From: a virus
Reading direction: 5' to 3' (one strand)
Virus record (IMG/VR): IMGVR_UViG_3300025759_000392
Location: 1-32,383 of that record
Length of the DNA stretch: 32,383 nucleotides
A program made the position numbers and the translations under genes. Positions 25,797-31,972 of this stretch are shown in pieces; the stretch's first letter is position 1; the number at the start of each line of letters is the position of its first letter. Below the pieces are notes generated by a model. The model was not told where the DNA came from. It did no database searches and worked only from the letters and a program-made list of their open reading frames with translations.

Positions 25797-26364
25797 GCGG
25801 CACCTTCAAAAATAAACCCGGTGAGTAGTCTTCCCAAGACATGCCTAGCTCCTTAATCTGTGCATCTGCTAGTTGTTTTGTAATACTAACATCAGCCATA
25901 CAATACTGATTAACGATATCAGGGGGCATACTTTCGTAGGAAACTTTGTTTTTAATATATTCTTTTGTAAGGTCGGTCCTCTTCTCACCCAACCCCCGCC
26001 TTTCACAACAAGCAGCAAGGCTCAAGCCAACCTTGTTCCCTCTAGCCAGCAAGTACTCAGCAATCATAGTATCGAATAGTTTACCATCATATTTAAAACC
26101 ACAGGCCCGTAGCCATTGTAGATCGAACTTAAGATTGTGTCCTACAAGACAGGTAGCCTTGTCTAGTGCTGACTGTACCTTATGCACACCATTCTCTGTT
26201 GCACGTATGACATCGTGATAAAACCATACCTCAATATTCTCCGCATACATGTTAGGTACTTCTCGTTTTATACCTACAAATACTATCTGATTACCAAAGA
26301 AAGGTGAAGAGACTGTATCTGAATCAAACGTCATCGTAGTTTCTATATCTAATGTAGTAATCAA
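25780..26364 (-). CDS. 3'-5' exonuclease part of the DNA polymerase, separate gene
   Basis: This 194-residue protein carries the DnaQ-like proofreading motifs: Exo I TLDIETT (D6, E8), Exo II HNLKFD (N77, D81) and Exo III YCMAD (Y154, D158). It matches the N-terminal proofreading domain of T7 gp5 in length and order and ends where that domain ends. It overlaps the polymerase gene by 17 bases in another frame. The polymerase frame has a TGA just upstream of its ATG, so without frameshifting the products are two polypeptides. It begins in an ATGA overlap with the helicase gene. A single-base sequencing error in the five-A run (GAAAAATG) cannot be excluded, but the ribosome site and the junction at a domain boundary favour a true split. 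Confidence 0.9.
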   Translation of the reverse strand: MITTLDIETTMTFDSDTVSSPFFGNQIVFVGIKREVPNMYAENIEVWFYHDVIRATENGVHKVQSALDKATCLVGHNLKFDLQWLRACGFKYDGKLFDTMIAEYLLARGNKVGLSLAACCERRGLGEKRTDLTKEYIKNKVSYESMPPDIVNQYCMADVSITKQLADAQIKELGMSWEDYSPGLFLKVPHEKCA

Positions 26365-27551
26365 GAGAATATATCCCTATCACCATCTCTACGAAGAACT
26401 ACGGAACCATGAAAACCATTTATCTTGTTCTTAGAGAACTTAATAGTTCTAAACTCTTCATGTTCCGCTATACCAATGCCAATGATTATATCAGCCTCAC
26501 CAGCCTTGCCCGTCTTAGAGCCATCAAGCATTGAATAGTCAATAGTCTCTCTACCATGAGCCTCATACGAGGCCTGTGATACTGCCCACAGGGCAACATT
26601 ATTCCTCTTAGCAAGCTCACGCGAACGGCAGTACAACTCTTTTAGCCTCTCATCTCCGCGAGAGAACTCTCCATCTACTCTAATCTTATCTAGCTGATCT
26701 ATAATTACTATGTCAACTTCATTTCTTATGCAGTAGTCCTCAATCTCCTGTATAGAAGTGCCTACACAATCCATGAAGCTTATGTAGGGTACTGCAAGCT
26801 CCTTGTACTGATCTATAAAGCTATCTTTGTTTGTAAGGACTTCTAGCTTAGACATTTCTGTTATGGACTTAGCAACCCGCATCCTTGTCTTTTTAACAGG
26901 CTCTTCATTGCCCCAATAGGCAACTTTGAACTTGTTCTTAACATACCAACCGGCTAACCAAGCAGAGAAAGAAGTCTTTCCTATTTCTGGTCTTGCAAAG
27001 ATAACTCCTAGATTCTGCCTGTCTATTCCCGGTACATAGTCCCTTAGTGAAGTAGGAAAAGGAAACTCTGGGTCACGTTCAAATTCATCTAAAGATGTTT
27101 CAATGTCGTCACTCAGAACCGAGTAAGTCTGAGATTGTTTAATGTCGTTGTCTTTAAGCTCTTCTACACAATTAAAAAGAGCATTAGTGTTATTGGACTT
27201 ACCAACAAATATATCAAGAGCCTGTTCGCCTATCTCTTTTGCTTTAGTCCTTTTCCAAAAGGCATGTAATACGTCTGCAACTAGCTCTTCATTAACCTTT
27301 GTAGAGCGCAGTCTTTCAATCTCTTTAACAGCTTTATTGGCTGTAGCCTCTGGTAGAGCAGGGTATTTAGCCTGATGCCCAAGAAGAATGTCATCTGCAG
27401 TAAGGTCGCCCTCATAAGTACTGTGTAGGTAAGAAAGTGTTTCAACTATGGTCGCTACTTCTTTTGGGAAATATTCCTTTTTTATTAGACTAGATACTCT
27501 GTTGTAATTTTCTTTGGTTAGACAAGCAACAAGTACTGATCTATCAATCAT
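26361..27551 (-). CDS. Replicative DNA helicase (RecA-fold, T7 gp4 helicase-like)
   Basis: The 396-residue hexameric-type helicase has Walker A ARPEIGKTS (186-194) and the catalytic Glu region WGNEEP (E216/E217). Walker B is VDIVIIDQLDK (D285), and the H3 sensor is WAVSQAS (Q326). The C-terminal FSKNKINGF stretch carries basic residues. The order matches the helicase half of T7 gp4, without the primase domain. An N-terminal helical region (residues 1-140) may serve for oligomerisation or primase contact. The enzyme unwinds DNA ahead of the polymerase. It overlaps the primase gene by 8 bases, so primase and helicase are probably produced together. Confidence 0.9.
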   Translation of the reverse strand: MIDRSVLVACLTKENYNRVSSLIKKEYFPKEVATIVETLSYLHSTYEGDLTADDILLGHQAKYPALPEATANKAVKEIERLRSTKVNEELVADVLHAFWKRTKAKEIGEQALDIFVGKSNNTNALFNCVEELKDNDIKQSQTYSVLSDDIETSLDEFERDPEFPFPTSLRDYVPGIDRQNLGVIFARPEIGKTSFSAWLAGWYVKNKFKVAYWGNEEPVKKTRMRVAKSITEMSKLEVLTNKDSFIDQYKELAVPYISFMDCVGTSIQEIEDYCIRNEVDIVIIDQLDKIRVDGEFSRGDERLKELYCRSRELAKRNNVALWAVSQASYEAHGRETIDYSMLDGSKTGKAGEADIIIGIGIAEHEEFRTIKFSKNKINGFHGSVVLRRDGDRDIFS

Positions 27552-28335
27552 CTATTTTCAAAACCTTTTTTGACTCTTTAACATCCAACTTCTTTAAATC
27601 TCTTTCAAGTACAACCATGTTTACATTCTCAAGCTCCCAGTTTAATCTCATAACCATGTCGATAGACTTAGTTGTAGCGTCTTTATCCAACGCAACAGTC
27701 ACGGTATCGAAATCTGAAAGAATGTCAAGAACTTTCTCAGATAGGCTCGTTCCCAACAGAGCGACCCCGGTTGAAAAAGATGATACAGAACAGGCTGAAG
27801 CACAGTCTTCTACAACTATGGCGTGACTAGAGGTGCCGCAAATGAAGGGAGTACCACTATCACCATATCTGTACCACTTTGGTACAAAGCCAGCATTTTT
27901 CCCTATGTACCTACCGGCAGCATCCACCACTTTATTGTTTTCTTTGATTACGAACACTACTCTATCCTGCTTGTAGTCGTGTCGTATGTCAGCAAGCTTG
28001 TTAGACATTGCATAGTCGCATCTATTATCTAGTATGTAATTACAAAACTCTGTGGTATACATACCCCTACGCCAATGCTGTTTGTCCTCCTGTAACTTAT
28101 TAGGAGTATCTCCATTGTCTTGTATTGTCGGTTTATTAAAGGATGTTATGTTTAACCCCTCTTTGATAACGCCTCCTTTAGTGCAGTTAGCATGAAAGCA
28201 GTAATACTTAGTACAATCAGTAAACTTTGTTACTGATAGTGTTTTAGTACCACTACATATAGGGCAGTCTAACCGTACAGAAGTATCTATAGGTATATCT
28301 ATAGAATATATATAATCTTTAATAATATTATTCAT
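27544..28335 (-). CDS. DNA primase (zinc-binding + TOPRIM)
   Basis: This 263-residue protein is the first gene of the leftward operon. Residues 24-51 form the zinc-binding domain (CPIC, then YYCFHANC: C24, C27, C46, C51, with C41 and H48 nearby). Residues about 125-235 carry the RNA polymerase core and TOPRIM motifs: VVDAAGRYIG, then HAIVVEDCASA (E176) and VALDKDATTK (D217-x-D219). The layout corresponds to the primase half of T7 gp4, here separated from the helicase. It makes RNA primers for lagging-strand synthesis. The start ATG at 28335 follows a roughly 35-base leader from the divergent promoter; no strong ribosome site is seen. Confidence 0.9.
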   Translation of the reverse strand: MNNIIKDYIYSIDIPIDTSVRLDCPICSGTKTLSVTKFTDCTKYYCFHANCTKGGVIKEGLNITSFNKPTIQDNGDTPNKLQEDKQHWRRGMYTTEFCNYILDNRCDYAMSNKLADIRHDYKQDRVVFVIKENNKVVDAAGRYIGKNAGFVPKWYRYGDSGTPFICGTSSHAIVVEDCASACSVSSFSTGVALLGTSLSEKVLDILSDFDTVTVALDKDATTKSIDMVMRLNWELENVNMVVLERDLKKLDVKESKKVLKIDD

Positions 28336-28376
28336 ATTAATATATTACTTAGAGTTTCGGGAGACGATAACCATAT

Positions 28377-28405
28377 CTAATATCATGGATTTAAATCTCT
28401 GTCAA
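28377..28405 (-). promoter_or_regulatory. Leftward promoter of the replication operon
   Basis: On the - strand a perfect TTGACA (28405-28400) is followed after 17 bases by TATTAG (28382-28377), preceded by TGA, an extended -10 form. Transcription would begin near 28370, about 35 bases before the primase start. No other long gap exists in the whole - strand block, so this is the natural promoter for all 13 genes. Confidence 0.75.
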
Positions 28406-28419
28406 GAAAATAATTTCGA

Positions 28420-28448
28420 TTGACAAAATCTTTGTTATGGTTTAAGAT
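28420..28448 (+). promoter_or_regulatory. Rightward early promoter
   Basis: TTGACA (28420-28425), a 17-base spacer and TAAGAT (28443-28448) match a sigma70 promoter closely. It lies back to back with the leftward promoter, the two -35 boxes being 14 bases apart (28406-28419). It precedes the early gene at 28473. The host vegetative polymerase should recognise it directly. Confidence 0.8.
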
Positions 28449-28472
28449 GAGGGTCTTTCCAACAGCATACGA

Positions 28473-28799
28473 GTGAATGCCGTGAATGAAGTAGTTACTA
28501 TCTATTCCCCCAGATTGTCAAATGCCGATATCATGCGCCGCGTGGTTGAGGCTACCGTCCAAGATAAAATCTTTACAGCGGAGTTTGTAAAAGCGGATGG
28601 GACTGTCCGTAGAATGAATGCCCGACTAAATGTTAAGAAACATATTAAAGGCGGTAGAGATTGTAATACATCAAAGAGTATGTTAACCGTGTATGATCTC
28701 AAAGCAAAAGGGTATAGGAATATAAATCTTGATACTCTGCAATCTGTTTTAGTCGATCATATAAACCATGTGTTTACTGACGAAACTAAGTTTGAGTAG
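28473..28799 (+). CDS. SH3-barrel-fold (WYL_2 / DUF2693-like) early protein (108 aa)
   Basis: GTG 28473 is the first start after the promoter; another GTG lies at 28482. The central stretch FVKADGTVRRMNARLNVKKH and the later MLTVYDLKAKGYRNINLDTL match the small SH3-barrel phage proteins of the WYL_2/DUF2693 type: a strand with KxDGTxRxMxAxL, then VxDxxxxGYRxINLD. Such proteins are common in phage early regions, and nucleic-acid or protein binding is suggested. There is no strong ribosome site, so a short or leaderless-like initiation is possible. It is the first early rightward gene, hence a candidate host-takeover or regulatory protein. Confidence 0.55.
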   Translation: MNAVNEVVTIYSPRLSNADIMRRVVEATVQDKIFTAEFVKADGTVRRMNARLNVKKHIKGGRDCNTSKSMLTVYDLKAKGYRNINLDTLQSVLVDHINHVFTDETKFE

Positions 28800-28804
28800 T
28801 ATCA

Positions 28805-28897
28805 GTGGATTGTAGTTTATGTAAAAAAAAAGCAGTAGCCGTACAAAAAAATATACTTTATTGTGCTAGCTGCTGGTTAAAAATATTTAAACGTTAA
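28805..28897 (+). CDS. 30-residue zinc-ribbon micro-protein
   Basis: From GTG 28805 the frame encodes 30 residues with C3-x2-C6 and C20-x2-C23 separated by 13 residues. The tail is WLKIFKR, and it ends at TAA 28895-28897. Between the pairs lies QKNILYC. The same layout occurs at the C-terminus of the GcrA-like protein encoded 15 bases downstream (C-x2-C, 12 residues, C-x2-C, with EKNLYIC). The frame is closed upstream at TGA 28793-28795. The ribosome site is weak (GAG 28794-28796). I judge it a real but small gene because two perfect CxxC knuckles in a 30-codon frame are unlikely by chance. Confidence 0.45.
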   Translation: MDCSLCKKKAVAVQKNILYCASCWLKIFKR

Positions 28898-28911
28898 AGA
28901 AAATATATAGT

Positions 28912-29322
28912 ATGATGCACTCAAAAGACTTTTGTAGGCGAGTAGTTAATCTCAGAGTTAAAGACAATTTGTCTGCGGCTGAAGTTGCTGCTAAAATGAA
29001 CCATGAGTACTACCTCGAAACAGGTAGGACTATGACAAAGAATGTTGTTATAGGTATATGGAATAGGAACAAAAACCTTATTTCACAAGAAGACCTTGAG
29101 AAGCAAAAGGACAAGGCTACTAAAAAGGCTATAAACTTTAATAAGCTCATGTCTGATCGTCAGAAGATAAAGCCCTCACAGTTCAGGGTAAGGAAATGTT
29201 TGTCGTGCAGGAAAGAGGTGCTTCTTGAAAAGAACTTGTATATATGCAATCCCTGTAAGGGAAATGAAAACTACACATACGATATGGTCACACACAGTTA
29301 TAGCTCAGGTACAAAAGCATGA
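28912..29322 (+). CDS. GcrA-like transcription regulator (136 aa)
   Basis: The N-terminal helix-turn-helix (residues 15-55: DNLSAAEVAAKMN, then TKNVVIGIWNRNK) matches the GcrA pattern LSASQIA...TRNAVIG. GcrA is a cell-cycle transcription cofactor of alphaproteobacteria that acts with sigma70 at methylated promoters. The C-terminal part has RKCLSCR (C96, C99) and YICNPC (C112, C115), the zinc-ribbon tail seen in phage GcrA-like proteins (FRxRKC..C). The protein could reprogram host or phage promoters early in infection. ATG 28915 is an alternative start. The TGA overlaps the next gene's ATG (ATGA). The assignment is by motif; confidence is good but not certain. Confidence 0.75.
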   Translation: MMHSKDFCRRVVNLRVKDNLSAAEVAAKMNHEYYLETGRTMTKNVVIGIWNRNKNLISQEDLEKQKDKATKKAINFNKLMSDRQKIKPSQFRVRKCLSCRKEVLLEKNLYICNPCKGNENYTYDMVTHSYSSGTKA

Positions 29323-29621
29323 TGAATAGAAAACAAAAAAAGGGTATACAGTCTAAGCTTGCTGTTATGCGCTACTACGTAGATAAAGGTTACTTTGTTT
29401 ATAACGAAACAAATAATACTGGACCTGTCGATCTTGTAGCCATACACCCAGAAACCTTAGAAAAGAAGTTAGTCGAGGTAAAGAGTATGTCGTTCCGTTC
29501 TAAGAATGCTAACTGGAGGCCGGGAAGTATGATAAACAGATCGTTAACACCCCTACAAAAAAGTCTTGGTGTAGAGCTTGTATACTACAACATAGAAACG
29601 GGGGATGTTCGCCATGCGTAA
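29319..29621 (+). CDS. PD-(D/E)XK endonuclease-like protein (100 aa)
   Basis: The protein starts with a basic helix (KQKKGIQSKLAVMRYYVDKG). The fold core follows: GYFVYNETNNTGPVDLVAIH supplies D38, and LVEVKS supplies E53-V-K55, the classical D..ExK pair. Then comes a Trp/Arg-rich loop and a C-terminal strand (ELVYYNIETGDVRHA). The length is minimal for the fold; Holliday-junction or nicking endonucleases of this size exist. It overlaps the GcrA-like gene by four bases. Possible roles are host DNA breakdown or recombination; the substrate is unknown. An alternative ATG is three bases on. Confidence 0.65.
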   Translation: MMNRKQKKGIQSKLAVMRYYVDKGYFVYNETNNTGPVDLVAIHPETLEKKLVEVKSMSFRSKNANWRPGSMINRSLTPLQKSLGVELVYYNIETGDVRHA

Positions 29622-29811
29622 AAGAATAGCCCGTAGGCCTAAGCCTGAAACATCTAAGAGACAAGATGGTAAGGTTTTAAAGTGGGAGTGGTTCTATGAG
29701 ACTGAACTTGGTAACTATCCTAGAAGCTGGATTAAAAGGTTTCCTCATGTAGCTGATAGGGGTCGTTGGGTTGTCACAGAGATTGTAGATGATGAAAAAG
29801 ATTTCTCTTGA
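29614..29811 (+). CDS. Small basic protein (65 aa)
   Basis: I prefer ATG 29614 because GGGGGA (29600-29605) is at proper distance, whereas an ATG at 29605 overlaps that ribosome site. The protein is strongly basic at the start (MRKRIARRPKPETSKRQDG). It contains many Trp and Tyr (LKWEWFYETELGNYPRSWIK) and ends acidic (VTEIVDDEKDFS). It overlaps the nuclease gene by 8 bases. A small basic, aromatic early protein may bind nucleic acid or a host protein. I do not recognise it. Confidence 0.6.
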   Translation: MRKRIARRPKPETSKRQDGKVLKWEWFYETELGNYPRSWIKRFPHVADRGRWVVTEIVDDEKDFS

Positions 29812-29959
29812 AACATCTTTAAAAGATATAGAGTTGTTGCATTCTTTAATTGAAAAAGATGGTAGAAAAAAGAATATAACAGTTCCTAAAGATGCGCTTA
29901 GTAGGCTCTTGGTAGACCATACAAGAATGTGTAGCAGCCTTGGTAGCCTTGTAGAGTGA
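29792..29959 (+). CDS. 55-residue phage protein of unknown function
   Basis: ATG 29792 lies within the end of the preceding gene and the frame runs 55 codons to TGA 29957-29959. The product starts MKKISLETSLKDIELLH. Its C-terminal half contains ITVPKDALSRLLVDHTRM, which resembles a short conserved tail (xVPxxxLxRLLxDHxxM) that I associate with small phage proteins. The stop overlaps the next start (GTGA). Unbroken packing between neighbours with no gap left over supports it as real. Confidence 0.6.
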   Translation: MKKISLETSLKDIELLHSLIEKDGRKKNITVPKDALSRLLVDHTRMCSSLGSLVE

Positions 29960-30132
29960 GCGAGGTGAAAAGCCCTTGCAAAAATATATGTCACTTGGTT
30001 AATAGGGTAACACATATGCTTTGCGTTGGTTGCTTTAGAACTCAAGACGAGATTGTTCAATGGTCAGAATACAGCGACAAAGAAAAACATCAGGTTTTAA
30101 TTAGAATAAGGAAAGAACATGGCATTAGTTAA
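29956..30132 (+). CDS. DUF1289-family small Cys protein (58 aa)
   Basis: From GTG 29956 the frame gives VSEVKSPCKNICHL, then LCVGCFRTQDEIVQWSEYSD and KEKHQVLIRIRKEHGIS. SPCxxIC followed by CxGCxRTxDEIxxWxxxSDxEK is the DUF1289 signature, with four Cys that may bind metal. DUF1289 is frequent in proteobacteria and the family function is not established. A phage copy is noteworthy. The stop (30130-30132) overlaps the next gene by 14 bases. A second GTG at 29965 could also start it; both give the conserved core. Confidence 0.75.
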   Translation: MSEVKSPCKNICHLVNRVTHMLCVGCFRTQDEIVQWSEYSDKEKHQVLIRIRKEHGIS

Positions 30133-30574
30133 TGTAAGAGATTACGCGGGTGCTGTTACTTACAAAGACCCTATAAGACCAGAGTTGTCCCATGAGTTTA
30201 GAATAACAGGGGATAGAGATTTCTATTGTCTTATGGATAACAATGTCGGCGTGGCTAGGGGCTTTATCTGTGTAGCTTTTACAGAGGATGTTTGCTCTAG
30301 TCTGTACCAACTTTCCGAACAGTCTAGCATTGCGAATGGAAGCACAGAAAAAAATGTCGCTATGTTCTACAGTGTTTGGTCCTTGTTTAAAGGGTGTGGT
30401 AGGTCTGTATTATTGTCGGCTTTAGAAAGAGTAAAGTCTGAAAGAGGTGAAATAACTAGATTTGTAACTCTTAGCCCTAAGACAACAATGGCTGCTAACT
30501 TCCATATAGGAAATGGAGCAAAGCTGTTAAAGAGTAACGTCTTCACTGACAACTATGAATATTGTATAGATTAA
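30119..30574 (+). CDS. GNAT-like acetyltransferase (151 aa)
   Basis: AAGGAAAG precedes ATG 30119. The N-terminal half has beta strands (LSHEFRITGDRDFYCL, VARGFICVAF). The centre has YSVWSLFKGCGRSVLLSAL, resembling the acetyl-CoA-binding loop R/Q-x-x-G-x-G/A of GNAT enzymes (KGCGR at 91-95). It continues with FVTLSPKTTMAANFHIGNGAKLL, a motif B-like helix. Similar small proteins are common in marine phages. The substrate is unknown; modification of a host protein or a small molecule is possible. Assignment by motif pattern only. Confidence 0.55.
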   Translation: MALVNVRDYAGAVTYKDPIRPELSHEFRITGDRDFYCLMDNNVGVARGFICVAFTEDVCSSLYQLSEQSSIANGSTEKNVAMFYSVWSLFKGCGRSVLLSALERVKSERGEITRFVTLSPKTTMAANFHIGNGAKLLKSNVFTDNYEYCID

Positions 30575-30582
30575 AAAACCAC

Positions 30583-30612
30583 TTGACAGGCTCCCTTAGA
30601 ATATGCTAAGGG
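30583..30612 (+). promoter_or_regulatory. Candidate promoter with hairpin overlapping the -10
   Basis: TTGACA (30583-30588) is followed after 18 bases by TAAGGG (30607-30612), with TGC before it (extended -10). The -10 is weak, but the region is the only gap in the early block and precedes the genes from 30644 on. It contains the inverted repeat described separately. Confidence 0.45.
30593..30612. repeat. Inverted repeat / operator-like hairpin
   Basis: CCCTTAG (30593-30599) and CTAAGGG (30606-30612) form a perfect 7-base inverted repeat with a 6-base loop AATATG. It overlaps the spacer and -10 of the candidate promoter. No T-run follows, so it does not look like a simple terminator. It could be a binding site for a dimeric regulator or an RNA hairpin at the start of the leader. 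Confidence 0.6.
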
Positions 30613-30643
30613 TCAATTCTTCTTATTTACATGGAGAACCAAA

Positions 30644-30799
30644 ATGAGTGTGCCTGAGACTGAGGGAAGTAACGAAGATAGAATATCTGAAATGTATTAT
30701 GAAGCGTTATCAGATTTAGGCAATGCCATTATATCTAATGGAGAAAAAGAAATATTAGCTAATGAGCTTGTAAAGTTACGTTGGGAGGAGCAGCGGTGA
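30644..30799 (+). CDS. 51-residue acidic protein
   Basis: ATGGAGAACC just ahead supplies a GGAG ribosome site for ATG 30644. The frame encodes MSVPETEGSNEDRISEMYYE, then ALSDLGNAIISNGEKEILAN and ELVKLRWEEQR, and ends at TGA 30797-30799. It is an acidic, helical protein with no membrane segment. Its stop overlaps the GTG start of the next gene. Its small size makes it easy to overlook. I do not recognise a family. Confidence 0.65.
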   Translation: MSVPETEGSNEDRISEMYYEALSDLGNAIISNGEKEILANELVKLRWEEQR

Positions 30800-31440
30800 A
30801 TATATTCTACCTAGATAAAAACCCCAAGATTGCAGCGGAAATGCACTGTGACAAACACGTTGTAAAAATGATAACGGAAACTGCTCAATTGTTATCTACA
30901 GCGCACCGAATCTTAGACGGGGAAGTTTGTGTAGTTTCTAAAATGTCCTACTCCAAAAAAAATAAAACCTATACTGTTAAAGAAAACTACAAGCACTACC
31001 ATCTAGAGGGAGACTTTTACAACGATGACGGTATTCTTGTTCCAGATAAATGCCCTATATATCTAGCGGCATACAAGAACCATCCTAGTGCTGTTTGGGC
31101 AAGGCTAGCCCGTGGCAACTACAACTGGTTGTCGGACCTATGGGGCTATCTCGGTATTGAGTACATGCACCGCTATGACAAAGTACACAAGGCCGCTACG
31201 CTGGAAAACTTGTTTTATTCCCCTAAGAACATAATGTATAAAACATTACTTTCAGGAGTAAGAACAGCACCGCCACAATGTATGCCTGACCACTACAAGT
31301 GTAATCCTAACTCTGCCTCTCTTGATGATGTTGTGTCTGCTTACAGGGCATATTATGTCGGTGATAAGGCATACTTTGCAAAGTGGACTAATCGATCTGT
31401 ACCAAATTGGTTTACCGAAACATTACAGGAAGTAGCATAA
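30796..31440 (+). CDS. Conserved phage protein, function unknown (214 aa)
   Basis: I choose GTG 30796 (GTGA overlap with the previous stop), preceded by GGGAGGAG, giving MNIFYLDKNPKIAAEMHCDKHVVKM. An in-frame TTG at 30781 lies inside the ribosome site. The N-terminal NIFYLD..P..AA..HCDKHVVKM...TAQLLSTAHR and C-terminal APPQCMPDHYKC, then AYRAYYVGDKAYFAKWTNRSVPNW, are features of a family common in marine phages and cyanophages. The function is unknown; several His, Cys and Asp could bind metal. The protein is soluble. Confidence 0.75.
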   Translation: MNIFYLDKNPKIAAEMHCDKHVVKMITETAQLLSTAHRILDGEVCVVSKMSYSKKNKTYTVKENYKHYHLEGDFYNDDGILVPDKCPIYLAAYKNHPSAVWARLARGNYNWLSDLWGYLGIEYMHRYDKVHKAATLENLFYSPKNIMYKTLLSGVRTAPPQCMPDHYKCNPNSASLDDVVSAYRAYYVGDKAYFAKWTNRSVPNWFTETLQEVA

Positions 31441-31694
31441 TGAAACTATTTAAGATATACCAGAATATTAACAGGGGCTACGACACTTTCGACAGTGCTG
31501 TAGTGGTTGCCAACAGTGCAGAAGAAGCACAGAAGATACATCCCTGTGATGGATCAGATGACTTTTTGCTATACGATAATTGGGTATCACGCCCTGACTT
31601 AGTAGAGTTGATATATCTGGGTGAAGTCGTGGGTGAACCTGACGATGACATCTATCCCGGTGCTATAATTTGTGCATCATTTAATGCAGGATAA
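31440..31694 (+). CDS. Conserved small phage protein (84 aa)
   Basis: ATG 31440 overlaps the stop of the previous gene by one base (TAATG), with AGGAAG 10 bases upstream. A longer version from 31407 would overlap that gene and is not preferred. The protein starts MKLFKIYQNINRGYDTFDSAVVVANSAEEAQKIHP..., a pattern found in many phage small proteins. It continues with a Trp-containing strand region (DNWVSRPDLVELIYLGEV). The function is unknown. Confidence 0.7.
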   Translation: MKLFKIYQNINRGYDTFDSAVVVANSAEEAQKIHPCDGSDDFLLYDNWVSRPDLVELIYLGEVVGEPDDDIYPGAIICASFNAG

Positions 31695-31703
31695 ATAAAT
31701 GAG

Positions 31704-31961
31704 ATGAAAGTTATGGTAACTGAAGTTGATAATGAAGGTCTTGATGCTCTTATGGGGCAGCGTGTTACACTATTCTGTGGCGTTTATATTTACACCGGAA
31801 AGCTGGTAGGTGTGAATAATACTTGTATCAAGCTGGAAGACGCTGGTATTGTTTTTGAAACTGGTGCTTTTACTGAAACTAGTTGGAAGGACTGTCAGAA
31901 GCTACCTAACGATTGGTATGTCTCTACTCAGAGTATTGAATCGTTTGGTGTGTTGAAGTAG
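31704..31961 (+). CDS. Conserved small phage protein (85 aa)
   Basis: The protein contains LMGQRVTLFCGVYIYTGKLVG followed by NTCIKLEDAGIVFETGAF, KLPNDWYVSTQSIESFGVLK. I associate this beta-barrel-like small family with many phages. The strands YIYTGKLVGVNNTCIKLEDAGIVFE suggest an Sm or SH3-like barrel. There is no membrane segment. A second in-frame ATG follows three codons on. Immediately after its TAG the same frame contains TGA at 31971-31973 and then the Gly-Leu frame of the hexamer array. Confidence 0.7.
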   Translation: MKVMVTEVDNEGLDALMGQRVTLFCGVYIYTGKLVGVNNTCIKLEDAGIVFETGAFTETSWKDCQKLPNDWYVSTQSIESFGVLK

Positions 31962-31972
31962 TCTTGTTACTG

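Noticed and set aside
30781-30795. TTG start for the 214-residue protein
   Set aside because: It overlaps the ribosome site GGGAGGAG; GTG 30796 with the GTGA overlap gives the conserved N-terminus MNIFYLD.
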